Source: Ariolimax columbianus (Eukaryota > Mollusca > Gastropoda > Stylommatophora > Arionidae). Taken from it: DNA of 64,000 nucleotides. Below are positions 21,893-33,004 of this stretch, one piece after another (position 1 is the stretch's first letter; every line of letters begins with the position of its first letter). A model generated the notes under the pieces. The model was given only the letters and a program-made list of their open reading frames with translations, searched no databases and was not told the origin of the DNA. Position numbers and translations under genes: made by a program. The stretch covers positions 57,267,652-57,331,651 of the forward strand of contig JAVGWX010000013.1 in assembly GCA_036924085.1 (NCBI GenBank), given 5' to 3'.

Positions 21893-22290
21893 TGAACACT
21901 CGACTATAGCTGGACCACGAGGACCACCTGTAACACTCGACTATAGCTGGACCACGAGGACCACATGGTGTCAAGTTAATGGGAAAGGTCAACATTGAGT
22001 CAAACGCAAAACCAAGGGAGATGTGAAGTAAAGTGGATGTACAAAAGTCACATGAAGCCAAGTTAATGGGAAAGGTCAACATTTAGTCAAACGCAAAATC
22101 AAGGGAGATGTGAAGTAAAGTTGATGTACAAAAGTCATATGAAGCCAAGTTAATGGACACCGGTCCCATAAGGTCAAATTACTTGACAGGGTTACTTGAA
22201 AGTGAGCTTACTGGACAAGGGTCACATGAAGTCCAGTTAACAGAAAAGTAGTTAAATGAATGGACAACGGTCACATGAAGTCAATTTAAG
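21893..22290. repeat. Short higher-order duplications
   Basis: Two 41-bp copies around ACTCGACTATAGCTGGACC (21897-21965), then two copies of about 91 bp around CAAGTTAATGGGAAAGGTC (21970-22150), then degenerate single units with GGTCACATGAAGTC. The motif AAGTTNATGGAC leads into the next array. Confidence 0.7.
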
Positions 22291-22850
22291 GGACGTGGGT
22301 CATAGAAATCAAGTTGATGGACGTGGGTCATAGAAATCAAGTTGATGGACGTGGGTCACAGAAATCAAGTTGATGGACGTGGGTCATAGAAATCAAGTTG
22401 ATGGACGTGGGTCACAGAAAGTCAAGTTGATGGACGTGGGTCACAGAAAGTAAAGTTGATGGACGTGGGTCATAGAAATCAAGTTAATGGACGTGGGTCA
22501 TAGAAATCAAGTTGATGGACGTGGGTCATAGAAATCAAGTTGATGGACGTGGGTCATAGAAATCAAGTTGATGGACGTGGGTCACAGAAAGTCAAGTTGA
22601 TGGACGTGGGTCATAGAAATCAAGTTGATGGACGTGGGTCATAGAAATCAAGTTGATGGACGTGGGTCATAGAAATCAAGTTGATGGACGTGGGTCATAG
22701 AAATCAAGTTGATGGACGTGGGTCATAGAAATCAAGTTGATGGACGTGGGTCATAGAAATCAAGTTGATGGACGTGGGTCATAGAAATCAAGTTGATGGA
22801 CGTGGGTCATAGAAATCAAGTTGATGGACGTGGGTCACATAAAGTCAAGT
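22291..22850. repeat. 28-bp tandem array
   Basis: About 20 copies of a 28-bp unit containing GGACGTGGGTCATAGAAATC, with a few 29-bp variants (CACAGAAAGTC). It is the most homogeneous short array in the window and is followed directly by element W copy 1. Confidence 0.9.
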
Positions 22851-22857
22851 TAATGAG

Positions 22858-23575
22858 CTTCTTACTCTACATCTATCAAGTCCTGAAAAGCTCTAAAGTA
22901 GCAGAATGTAGTCCAGAGTACGGAATGCGTTGTGTCGTAGTTTACAGTTTGACTGCGATATGTGCACACTTCAGTCCAACACAATCGACTTCAGCAAGCA
23001 TTTTTGAGTATCGGGTTAGTCTTCCCTCTTCGGTCCCTTCTCCTTAGCTAGTCTGTACCGGGTTAGCCTTCCCTCTTCGGTCCCTTCTCCTTAGCTAGTC
23101 TGCACCGGGTTAGCCTTCCCTCTTCGGTCCCTTCTCCTTAGCTAGTCTGCACCGGGTTAGCCTTCCCTCTTCGGTCCCTTCTCGTTAGCTAGTCTGTACC
23201 GGGTTAGCCTTCCCTCTTCGGTCCCTTCTCCTTAGCCTGTCTGTACCGGGTTATCCTTCCCTCTTCGGTCCCTTCTCCTTAGCCAGTCTGTACCGGGTTA
23301 GCCTTCCCTCTTCGGTCCCTTCTCGTTAGCTAGTCTGTACCGGGTTAGCCTTCCCTCTTCGGTCCCTTCTCCTTAGCCTGTCTGTACCGGGTTAGCCTTC
23401 CCTCTTCGGTCCCTTCTCCTTAGCCAGTCCGCTCTTCTGCAGCCTGTTATCCATGATCAACCCAGGGAGGTGTAGAAGGGACTTGGCAGCTCTGGTACGC
23501 TAGCCCTGACGCTAGCAGTTAGCTATAGTTCGTTGACCGCAGCAGCTCATGCGCTGCTCAGTGTCTTGATCCTAT
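22858..23575 (-). mobile_element. Element W copy 1, internally expanded
   Basis: Minus-strand copy of the SINE-like element W best seen at 35552-35971. Shared blocks are GGAATGCGTTGTGTCG, GTTTACAGTTTGACTG, CTCCTTAGC...AGTCTG, GCAGCCTGTTATCC and GCAGCTCATGCGCTGCT. Its middle carries a 47-bp array. No (TTC)n tail remains at the left end. Confidence 0.75.
23012..23430. repeat. 47-bp array inside element W copy 1
   Basis: About nine copies of a 47-bp unit starting CGGGTTAGCCTTCCCTC and including CCTTCTCCTTAGC. In W copy 3 the same segment is single. The array is therefore an expansion within this copy. Confidence 0.9.
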
Positions 23576-23689
23576 ATTAATGACCAAGGTCCTAGAATCC
23601 CTCGTTTTCATTGCCAAAGTGCTGAGGAAAAAGCTATCAATGGACTAAACACTTTAGTAACAGACACATACATTCATTTTCCCAGTCCG

Positions 23690-24650
23690 TTTCAGATCAG
23701 ATTCGGTCATCCCGTAACCAGTGAGGTCGGGGCACACATGAAGACATTCTCACAATACCACTCCACCCTTCTCTGTCAGCGGCCGCTGCCTGTGCCTCTT
23801 CCGGTCAGAGATTGGTCCATTCTTTTATGTTGTCCTCCCACCTCTTTTTTTGGACGGCCTCTTTGTCGTCTGCTTTGCACCTTTCATTTGATCTCGATAT
23901 ATGACCGTACCAAGTGAGTTTCCTACTTTTGACAGTTGCCAAGAGGTCCTCAAAAGGCCCTATTGCTGTTGTAATTCTATCTCGTATTTCCTCGTTTGTA
24001 ATTCGATCTTTGTACGTGACGTTTAAAAGTCTTCGGAAAAATCTTATCTCCAAGGCCTGTATCCTTCGTTGAAGGTCAGCTGTAACTGTCCATGTCTCAC
24101 AAGCATAGATAAATATTACCAGCACCAATCTACGCATTAATCTGACTTTCGTGTATAGTGCTAACCGTTTATCTTGTCCGATTTTGTTAAGCCATGCAAG
24201 CGCCGCTATTGTCTGTGCTATTCAGGCCAACACCTCACATTTTGATCTTTTATTACTGACAATCGAATCCAGATATTTAAAACGGTCAACCACTTCGAGT
24301 TCCTGGTCATAATCTTTTATCCTGCTGTTGAAGCCTTCGGCGTTGTTGGTCATTAATTTTGTCTTTCCAGCGTTTATCTCCATACCATAGTCAAGAGCTG
24401 TTTCATCGAGCCTTCTGACCCATTCCTGTAGTTCTTTTTCTGAACCCGCCAACTGTCAGATGTCATCTGCAAAACGAAGGCTGGTAAAAGTTCGGCCCCT
24501 ATCCATGTTTGTATCCATGTGTTCTCCTGATCCTTTGCGAACAGGATTAGGGATATTATCCCAGGATACTTTTTTGCGATTTGCGAGCATGACATGAGAT
24601 ATCATTCCAGGGTGTTCCTGTCCCTTTGCAAACAAAACGTGGGACATCTC
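23690..24650 (-). pseudogene. RTE-like LINE RT, 3' part
   Basis: Minus-strand frames give, in order, LRFADDI (motif C, about 24460), GSEKELQEWVRRLDE, YGMEINAGKTKLMTNN, VDRFKYLDSIVS, ACETWTVTADLQRRIQALEI, RFFRRLLNVTYKDRITNEEI, SRKLTWYGHISR and KKRWEDNIKEW. This is the normal order from motif C to the C-terminus of RTE/L1-like LINEs in molluscs. Stops after FADDI and after WTNL, plus frame changes, show it is dead. Short repeats around 24540-24650 disturb the region before motif C. Confidence 0.85.
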
Positions 24651-25400
24651 AGGGTTCTGCTGACCCTTTTCGACGAAGACATAACCGTCTCACTCGAAGT
24701 GATCAGGTTTCTCATTTCGCTTAATCCAGGCAGTCCACCATTCGCACGAATGGACAGTTGTGTTATTGCCCCTGATGTAGTCTGTGAAAAAATGCTAAGC
24801 TCTGAGTTCTCTGTTTGAGTTTCCTACTTTTATAGTTTCTTTAGCTCCGCCTAAACTAAAATGATACCTATGCCCCTTCCGTCTCTGTTTGCTTGACAGC
24901 AGTCAACCTTATCCAGCTACTCCAGCTTGAAAATCTATTGACCGCCTATCCGCAGTCTGGACACTAGATAAAACAACCAAATAGACTGGTCTAGATCTCC
25001 CACTCCCCAGCATTCTTCAAGACACGCCGGTCTCGCTAGCCCGTACTCGACGAGATGCCGAACTCTCACTGAGCTGTTACCGTTTGAATGAAATATTCGA
25101 TCCCTTTTCTAACTAATTTCAGCTCCACTGAATAAACTGTTGGTTCTAACCCCTATGCTCACTGACAAATAAAACTGTTACATTTAGTATCAGCTGTGTG
25201 CATACTCATTGGAAACCGTTGTTCATCATCTCTTGAGGGTTTAGCTTTCAACGATTTTAGGAAAATTTATTTTTCTCTGAGGCAGATAAATTGAACACTT
25301 TGTAAGAGGGAGGCTCAAGTAAAATCTGGGCTGTTTTTGTAAATAAAATAAAAATGGTCAAGTAGTGAAAATGCTATTTATTTTTCGATATAATCTCATG
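24651..25400. other. No assigned feature
   Basis: No coding, RNA or repeat similarity recognised in this 750-bp stretch between a LINE relic and a mariner relic. Confidence 0.4.
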
Positions 25401-25418
25401 CAACGTGTATGCACTTAT

Positions 25419-25900
25419 TCATCCCAGTTTCTCTAAGTAATTCTTGAAAAGCTTCAGCGAAGAAGGAATTGTCACTAAGTCTGAATCATGCAAGATAGCC
25501 TGTTTCACTTCGTCATTAGTACTGAAATGCTGACCTCTCAGGAATTCTTTTAGAGATCCGAATAGGTGGAAATGGCTTGGAACGAGGTCTGAACTGAAAG
25601 GTGGAAATGGCAACACTTCCAAGTTGAGTTGCTGCAAATGGCACATAGTGCGATGAGCCGATGAAATCGAGCGTTATCTTGCAGGAGCAGGAAGCACTTT
25701 GTGATAAAACAAGGCGGTTTTTTTCCTGAGATGGTTATACACACCCCTCAAAATGCGTATGTACCGTTGACCGTTGATATATTTACCACGGGGTAGACAA
25801 TTTTCGCAGGTTGCAAGTCTTCTTTCACAACAAACTTCATCACAACACGCTGTTCCATGCATGCGCTAACAGTGATGTCCGCCATTTTTATGTATCTGTC
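25419..25900 (-). pseudogene. Mariner-like transposase, internally deleted
   Basis: The minus strand ends with LVPSHFHLFGSLKEFLRG and HFSTNDEVKQAILHD, the conserved mariner C-terminus (SPDLAPSDFHLFGxLKxFL). Further upstream QDNARFHRL corresponds to the HDNARPH block and EQRVVMKFVVKE to the N-terminal helix-turn-helix. The middle is missing. The third catalytic Asp (SDFHLF) is His here, and the preceding SPD has become SSD. It is an inactive relic. Confidence 0.7.
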
Positions 25901-26065
25901 ACGTGATTGGCACAATAGGCCACCTAGCAGTAATAGAACACATGTGGTCCTAACTAATGTTAGTAGTTCCAGCACGCTGTAACCCATGAAGGTAGAAGTA
26001 GAACCAAAAATCCTGATTTCATTTGAGCGCCTTTCATAGAACACTAAACAACAACTAACAAACAC

Positions 26066-26975
26066 GTACAGATACCATTCTATGGCAAAAGGTTGAAGGA
26101 CGACAGCTTGAACGCTGCTGGATCTTTAACAACAGCTACAACAATAACAACAACTTTTTAATTTATCATTCACCATTATAGTTATCCATTGCTAACATGT
26201 CTGTTATTCTGCTTGAACCTCACATTTATTTTCATTTATTGTGTCTCTTCCGACGATATCTAGATTTGTGAAGACGTTCAGTTGCCTTCTCCTTAAAATG
26301 TTATATCATATACCCAGGTCTTGACACATTTTATAGTGGCTCACCAATTCAGTGAAACATTTCACCAGTCAGCATGGTCGGACTACAGTCACGAAATTTA
26401 TGTTAAAAAATTTACACTAGGCACTAATTCACTTTTATTGTTACATAACAATGCCTACCAAATCAAAATATGTTGTATTACTTACACAGTTTTAGCATAT
26501 TTCTTATTAAGAAAAATGTGCTATTGTCAGAGGAAAAGCGCGTGTGTCCTGGAACACGCTTGGTAGTTGTAACACTGTAGTACCATTTATCGATAATTTT
26601 AATAAGTTTAAATTGTGGCAGTGGAGGTCCATTTAGATTCACAATCATAAACTAGCTTATGTACGATCTATCCCAACCGTAATATCGTTAATAACGGAGC
26701 GAGAGTCGTAATGTAGTAACGATTAAAAATATAATTAACGATTAAAAACCTTTATTTTTACTCGCCAAGCAAAACTTTTCGCTTTTGTCAAGCTCTGCAT
26801 ATACCTGATATTACAACATTTGATAAATTAATGGGAAGCATGCAATCAAGTCTATAGCCGCAGACAAGTTTCAAAGCCACTTTAGAGCCGGAATAGAAGC
26901 TCTAAGACCGCAGCGGAAATAGTTCTACAACACAAGAACCATATGCATGTAATATCGTGACACTAACTGATGCAC
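26066..26975. other. No assigned feature
   Basis: AT-rich sequence without recognised genes or repeats. Confidence 0.4.
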
Positions 26976-26979
26976 AATA

Positions 26980-27240
26980 GGCCATAATGGCACTGAAATC
27001 CCACATGAAAACTCCACTGAATAAATTGATGGGAGACTTAACGAAAATGTCTCACGCGTTCCGCAAAGCAATGATTCAGTGGATACCATCACACTGTGGC
27101 GTCAGCGGGAACAATGTGGTTGACAGTCAAACCGAAGAAGGGACAAAACTGAAACAAGACGAAAGCCTGGTCAACTGGAAAGAAGCAAAAGCCATAATAA
27201 CAGGGCAACACATTGTAAAGTTGGAGGAACAACAGACCAA
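26980..27240 (+). pseudogene. LINE-N' RNase H fragment before an array
   Basis: The plus strand reads MALKSHMKTPLNKLMGDL and then IQWIPSHCGVSGNNVVDSQ, matching the late RNase H motifs (VQWVPSHCxIxGNEEADR). The final catalytic Asp region is NNVVDSQ. The reading continues as VKLEEQQTKHQ into the 34-bp array, then resumes after it at about 27875. It is a diverged relative of LINE-N. Confidence 0.75.
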
Positions 27241-27890
27241 ACACCAGGCAGGTGACGGACACTACCAACAGACCAAACACCAGGCAGGTGACGGACACTA
27301 CCAACTGTCCAGACCAAGCAGGTGACGGACACTACCAACTGTCCAGACCAAGCAGGTGACGGACACTACCAACTGTCCAGACCAAGCAGGTGACGGACAC
27401 TACCAACTGTCCAGACCAAGCAGGTGACGGACACTACCAACTGTCCAGACCAAGCAGGTGACGGACACTACCAACTGTCCAGACCAGGCAGGTGACGGAC
27501 ACTACCAACTGTCCAGACCAAGCAGGTGACGGACACTACCAACTGTCCAGACCAAGCAGGTGACGGACACTACCAACTGTCCAGACCAGGCAGGTGACGG
27601 ACAGTACCAACTGTCCAGACCAAGCAGGTGACGGACACTACCAACTGTCAAGACCAGGCAGGTGACGGACACTACAAACTGTCCAGACCAAGCAGGTGAC
27701 GGACACTACCAACTGTCCAGACCAAGCAGGTGACGGACACTACCAACTGTCCAGACCAAGCAGGTGACGGACACTACCAACTGTCCAGACCAGGCAGGTG
27801 ACGGACACTACAAACTGTCCAGACCAAGCAGGTGACGGACACTACCAACTGTCCAGACCAGGCATGTGACGGACACTACAAACTGTCCAG
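27241..27890. repeat. 34-bp minisatellite inside LINE-N' coding sequence
   Basis: Two longer first units are followed by about 18 copies of a 34-bp unit containing GGTGACGGACACTACCAACT. One unit encodes GDGHYQLSRP, which corresponds to the LINE-N segment NDAYYQLNRREQ. After the array the frame resumes as HYKLSRTDQAIMLRL, so the unit is an amplified piece of the LINE protein-coding sequence. Confidence 0.9.
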
Positions 27891-28094
27891 AACAGACCAA
27901 GCTATCATGCTACGTCTCTGAACTGGTCATGGTAGAAGGACACCTGTTCACCCCATTAAAGAAATCTAGTACCAGCCTGTGTTGATCGCTGACATGTACT
28001 TCAGGACTGCCCCAGGACGTCGATCACAGGAGAAGGATGTGTCCCACGTCGACTCCCATCGAAGAGAAACTGGACGGCATAATTGAGAACCATT

Positions 28095-28245
28095 AACGAG
28101 ACAGCAACATTGAATAAAGATCCGGAGACTCAATCTAAATGAGCAGTGATCGAGGCAGGGAAAGAATATCATGTTCCTCTCGCTGTGATGTTACTGGCTT
28201 TGTGGCTCACGTGATACGGTTTCCATACATGTGACCAACTTACAT
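28095..28245 (+). repeat. Dispersed repeat Y, copy 1
   Basis: The blocks GAGCAGTGATCGAGGCAGGG, ATATCATGTT and ATACGGTTTCCATA recur inverted at 29690-29815. No coding content is evident. It lies just after the LINE-N' fragment and before another one. Confidence 0.65.
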
Positions 28246-28352
28246 GGTGTTTATAAAAACAATAGGACCACGATTAACTGCAGTGCTACCCAACCCACAG
28301 GCTTCATGCCATCCGCGTAATGAAATTTATATGGTACACTTTACAAATTACA

Positions 28353-29205
28353 TCAACCAAAAATTCCCACAACAGCCTTGACGGACGCAAATAGGGAGGG
28401 CTCAGGCAAAGATGCCATTGGGAAGGGGGGAGGAGGCATCACTATAAAACTAAAAAGCAAAGTATACTGAGCATCATTTGCCACAGGGAGACGCTGCGGC
28501 AACTTCAGTGTCGAAGCCAGTGGCCTGAGACAAGCAGCTGAAATCCTTATAGACCATAAGGAACAGGCAGAAAACCAAGTGGTCATTTTCACAGACGCCC
28601 TCGCAGTGTTAATGGCGCTCAAGAACCACCGCAAAAATGAACTCGGTGCTCTGGCAGACTCGTTCGAACGCCTGTCCCAGTGCTTCAAAAAAAAGCACAG
28701 TCCAGTGGGTTCTAGCCCACTGCTACATTCCAGGCAACGAGGAGGCAGACAGACTCGCCAGAGAGGGGGGAATGCTGCAGCAGAGTGATACAGAAATCAC
28801 ATACAATAAGACAAAAGCATTCATCAGGGCAACGTACAGTGCAAAATGGAAAAAAGACCATCCTGGCCACATAGAAAACGATGCCTACCATCAACTCTCC
28901 AGGCGAGACCAGGTGATAATTCTCCGGCTACGCACAGGTCACAACAGACTTAGATGCCATCTGTACAACAAGTTCAAGATTGGCACTGCAGGCCTTTGTG
29001 CTTGCGACACAGCCCGCATCAAGGCAGAACATATTTTGCAGTCATGTCCCTTGTATACCGACAAATGAAGTAGCCTTTGGCAACAGCCAGTGTCCTTCCA
29101 CGAGAAGTTGTACGGCAGTGTACAGATCATTGAGTCGACTGCTGCCTTTGTTAGAGTCATTGAAGTTGAGTTCTGAAGACGAACGAGGAAGAAGAAGAAG
29201 ATAGG
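28353..29205 (+). mobile_element. LINE-N' copy, RNase H end with GAAGAA tail
   Basis: Across frameshifts the plus strand reads VIFTDALAVLMALKNH, VQWVLAHCYIPGNEEADRL, NDAYHQLSRRDQVIILRL, RTGHNRLRCHLYNKFKIG and AEHILQSCPLYTDK, the same order as LINE-N. It ends in GAAGAAGAAGAAGA at about 29188-29201. Frame breaks near 28690 and 29065 make it non-coding. It shares the subgroup with 49862-50295. Confidence 0.85.
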
Positions 29206-29590
29206 GCACACAAGAACTTTCACAATTTGTGTGAAATAAGTTTACTCTGAACAGCTAACTCTGCATGTTTCAATGTTGCACTGTTTGACACCCAACTCGA
29301 AATGATTAAAACAAGCAGCTGTGTAAACATTTTGGGCAACATTGCATTCACCACCATTTGAGAGTTGATGACAGACGATTCTGTTGAATTTCAGCACCTA
29401 TCCTACATGCTATTCAAAATAAAAGATCTTTGATGAGGCCGACTGTCACACATTGCCAGTCCCAAATTAAACAACACATATTGCGAATTCAATTCAAGGT
29501 CAAAGATCACCCTAACAACTTTTCTGACCACCCAGGTCCTCACCATTAACTACAAGCTTGTGTACGTTAGTTATGATGCCTTTATTTCAA
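29206..29590. other. No assigned feature
   Basis: No recognised gene or repeat between the LINE-N' tail and element W copy 2. Confidence 0.4.
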
Positions 29591-29689
29591 AATGTACATT
29601 GTTTTCTTCTTCTCTTCTCCTTCTCCTTCGTTGTTCGTTCTCTAGCTTTCGGTACCAATCCCTGAAAAGAGACTTGAAAGTAGCAGGTC

Positions 29690-29840
29690 CCACGTATCTA
29701 TGGAAACTGTATCACGTTATCTTCAAAGCCAATGACATCACAGCCAACATGATATCGTTTCCCTGCCTCGATGACTGCTCAATTAGATTGAATCTCCGGA
29801 TCTTCATTTAATCTTGGAGTCTCAATAATACCGATCTGCG
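29690..29840 (-). repeat. Dispersed repeat Y, copy 2
   Basis: Inverted relative of 28095-28245, placed within element W copy 2 between the GGTACCAATCCC and GGAATGCGTTGTG blocks that adjoin in W copy 3. It therefore looks like an insertion into W. Confidence 0.6.
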
Positions 29841-29947
29841 TTCTGGAGAACGGAATGCGTTGTGTCGTGGGTTACAGCTTGACTATTTGCACCTTTCGGT
29901 CCGACACATCCGCATTTCTAAAGTAACCGGTTAGCCTTCTCGATTTC

Positions 29948-30945
29948 CTCTCCTTAGCCAGTCTGCCCTCCCTTCTCCTTAGCCAGTCTGCCCTCCCTTC
30001 TCCGTAGCCAGTCTGCCCTACCTTCTCCTTAGCCCGACTGCCCTCTCTTCTCCTTAGCCCATCTTTTTCCCTTCTCCTTAGCCCGTCTGCCCTCCATTCT
30101 CCTTAACCCGTGTGCCCTCTTTTCTCCTTAGCCAATCTGCCCTCTCTTCTCCTTAGCCAGTCTGCCATACCTTTCCCTTAGCCAGTGTGCCCTCCCTTCT
30201 CCTTAGCCAGTTTACCCTCCCTTCTCCTTAGACAGTCTGCCCTACCTTCTCCTTATCCAGTCTGCCCTCCATTCTCCTTAGCCCATCTGCCCTCTCCTCT
30301 CCTTAGCCAGTCTACCCTCCCTTCTCCTTATCCAGTCTGCCATCCCTCACCTTAGCCAGTAGTCTGCCCTTCCTTCTCCTCAGCCAGTCTGCCCTCTCTT
30401 CTCCTTAGCCAATCTGTCCTACCTTCTCCATAGCCAGTGTGCCCTCCCTTCTCCTTAGCCAATCTGTCCTACCTTCTCCATAGCCAGTGTGCCCTCTCTT
30501 CTCCTTAGCCAATCTGTCCTACCTTCTCCATAGCCAGTGTGCCCTCCCTTCTCCTTAGCCAATCTGTCCTACCTTCTCCATAGCCAGTGTGCCCTCTCTT
30601 CTCCTTAGCCAATCTGTCCTTCCTTCTCCATAGCCAGTGTGCCCTCCCTTCTCCTTAGCCCGTCTGCCCTCCCCTCTCCTTAGCCAGTCTGCCCTCCTTT
30701 CTCCTTAGCCAGTCTGCCCTCCCTTCTCCTTAGCCCGTCTGCCCTCCCTTCTCCTTAGCCAGTCTGTCCTCCTTTCTCCTTAGCCAGTCTGCCCTCCCTT
30801 CTCCTTAGCCCGTCTGCCCTCTCTTCTCCTTAGCCCGTCTGCCCTCTCTTCTCCTTAGCCCGTCTGCCCTCCTTTCTCCTTAGCCAGTCTGCCCTCCCTT
30901 CTCCTTAGCCCGTCTGCCCTCCCTTTTCCTTAGCCAGTTTGTCTT
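29948..30945. repeat. 25-bp array inside element W copy 2
   Basis: About 40 copies of a 25-bp unit containing CAGTCTGCCCTCCCTTCTCC. Between about 30380 and 30640 a 50-bp dimer (with AATCTGTCCTACCTTCTCC) is repeated about five times, a small higher-order structure. The unit overlaps but differs from the 47-bp unit of W copy 1. Confidence 0.9.
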
Positions 30946-31052
30946 GTTGCAGCTTATCCAGGATCGCCACGTGGAGGTGAAGAAGAGGCTCTGCAGCTCT
31001 GTGTCGCTGACGGCTACAGCTCATACCTCTGCTCGGCATCTTGATTTCGTAC

Positions 31053-31620
31053 ATTGAATTTCAATAGCTGGGGAGAACCAGTGGTCTCGGGTACTGGAAG
31101 TCGTGGGTTCAAACCTCGGTGGAGACCGGGTTTTTTTCACATGGATCCTCCGCTAAAAATTTCCCTTGCTCACGGGGCAGTGAGATCGGACACATGTTGC
31201 AGTAGCTCGCACGTTAACAATCCTTTGGCAGTTGGAAATTTAAATAAGTAGGCGTAACGGCCGATTCAAGTTAAAAACCTCAAATTATTCTATGGATTCT
31301 CGCCTCACAAGGAATATATGTAGCAAAGAGGGGACTGAGGAGCTATAACATCAGGTCTTGGTTATGTGGTTAGCGGAGCGGCATAGATGGCGTCTAACAG
31401 ACTGCGGATCTACTTTGCTGGAATTTGCGCTTCCACCCCCTAACAGTCCCCAAAAGGCGATCGTAGATTCCAAGGGCTACCAGCCATTAGGTTGGTAACA
31501 GATACTGGTATTAACCTGGCAAGTTACCAAGGAATTTCGCCTGCCATAAAAATATGAAACAAAGGAGGTCACGCCTCCCCATCACATCTAACGACACAAG
31601 TAGACTGATGATTAAAATGC
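31053..31620 (+). mobile_element. SINE V copy 1
   Basis: Contains CAGTGGTCTCGGG, a B-box-like GTGGGTTCAAACCTCG at about 31108, a T-run, and a long body with GCAGTGAGATCGGACAC, GTAACGGCC and GACTGCGGATCTAC. It shares these with the copies at 34060-32636 (minus) and 48633. The tRNA-like head is shortened here. Confidence 0.75.
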
Positions 31621-31759
31621 GAATCAAATAACTGATTCTAATTAAGTAATTAAATAATAATATCAGCAGAAAATTGTGTAATTTCTGCATTAACAATCCA
31701 GGTGTGACCTTGTGCTTCATAACAAACTGTTAAGTGGTTCACGGTAAGAATAAAGATTG

Positions 31760-31995
31760 GACAGCACTGATATGCAGCTGGTGTCGAGAGGTAGGGCACC
31801 GGCCTCTCAAAGCGATGAACAGAAGCGGCGTGGGTTCGAGCCCTATAGGTTTCAAGCCACCCCTGTTCTCAAGGAGGTGGGACCACAGTACGGGCATCCT
31901 GAATTATCTCCAGTCGTCTTGATGTCTTGCGACTGGTTCAGTGTAATTTAGGACCAGAGAGTGAGGTTGATGACCAGCCCAGCTTCTTCCTCGCT
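31760..31995 (+). mobile_element. tRNA-like SINE head joined to the repeat X 3' part
   Basis: A tRNA-like head (GTCGAGAGGTAGGGCACC, then B box GGGTTCGAGCCC at about 31831) is followed by ATCTCCAGTCGTCTTGAT and GGACCAGAGAGTGAGGTTGA, which also occur in repeat X at about 54870-54935. It may be a separate SINE whose tail repeat X carries, or a chimera. Confidence 0.55.
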
Positions 31996-32635
31996 ATCAT
32001 CTAAATGCAGTGCAAGTTACATCATAAAGATAAAACCGTCTTAAGCTATCTCCATTATCGCTTCACAACCCATTTGTAAAATGTGTATATAGTGTGAAGA
32101 GATAGACAGAGAAAACAACTAACAACTAATGACAAACAACAGAAACTAAATCCAAGTAATTGAAGTCTCACTGGCATATTTGAAGATGACGGTACGAAAA
32201 AGGAGATAGCATTGACAGACAGCAGCTGTGATCCGAGTCTGGAGTTTATTATAATAGTCTGTCAATACGAAGGCACGACCAGGAAACAGTAGAATGACAC
32301 ACGAAGCGCAAGGATCGGAATATCTAATAGGATTGGATAAAAACAAGCTCATCTGAATGACTCGTGTTTCAGAATTAATGTAAAGACACGATTGGCAACG
32401 TTCAGGAGTTCCTATGTGTCTCCTGACGGCCGTATCATATCTGGGTGGGAGTTAAGAGATCTGGTTACATCTCTCCGCTGCTGATAAAGTTAATTCATAT
32501 AATTACGTTACCTGCGGACGATATGGGTAGTGACTCCTGCAGCAGCGGTTCTCAATGTACTTTGTCTCTAACACCCCCCACCTACCACCCCCCCCTCCCC
32601 CCTCAACTCATGAAATTATTCTTTATATATTACTT
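31996..32635. other. No assigned feature
   Basis: No recognised coding sequence. A C-rich stretch lies at 32570-32605. Confidence 0.4.
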
Positions 32636-32995
32636 CAGTCCACTTGTGTCCATAGTAATTGTAAAGAGGTGTGACTGCCTTTGTTTCATATTTTTTTGGC
32701 AGACGAAAATTTCCCAGGTCAATATCAGATCTGTTACCAACCGTTATTTTAGCAGCCCTTGGAATATACGATCGTCTATTTTTTGGTGACGGATGCGTAA
32801 ATCAGAGCAAGGTAGACCCACGGCCTGTTAGACGCTATCTATGCCGCTCTGCTAGCCACATAACCAAGTCCTGATGGTATAGCCACACAGTTCCCTTCTT
32901 TGCAATGACATGTGGTGCGAGAATACCTAGAATAATTGGAATATATTTTTAACTTGAATTGTGCTCGAGCCACGGCCGTTAAGCCTTATCTTGTC
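32636..32995 (-). mobile_element. SINE V copy 2, 3' half of a split copy
   Basis: Read on the minus strand it continues the SINE V body: AACGGCCGTGGCTCGAGC, ATTCAAGTTAAAAA, then GGTTATGTGGCTAGCAGAGC and TGACCTGGGAAATTT. The tRNA-like head is at 33901-34060, on the other side of the LINE-N copy. It forms an inverted pair with SINE V copy 1. Confidence 0.75.
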
Positions 32996-33004
32996 GATTA
33001 CTAA

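Larger units (their letters stand above)
29606..31045 (-). mobile_element. Element W copy 2, internally expanded
   Basis: Minus-strand W with a (TTC)-rich 3' end at 29606-29630, then GTTCGTTCTCTAGCTTTCGG, GGAATGCGTTGTGTCGTGGG, the expanded middle, and the 5' end near GCTCATACCTCTGCTCGGC. GTACATTG flanks both sides (about 29594 and 31049), consistent with a target duplication of about 12 bp with two mismatches. Repeat Y interrupts it at 29690-29840. Confidence 0.75.

Noticed and set aside
27241..27890. CRISPR-like regular repeats
   Set aside because: The array is head-to-tail with no unique spacers and lies in a LINE in animal DNA; the same holds for the other arrays.
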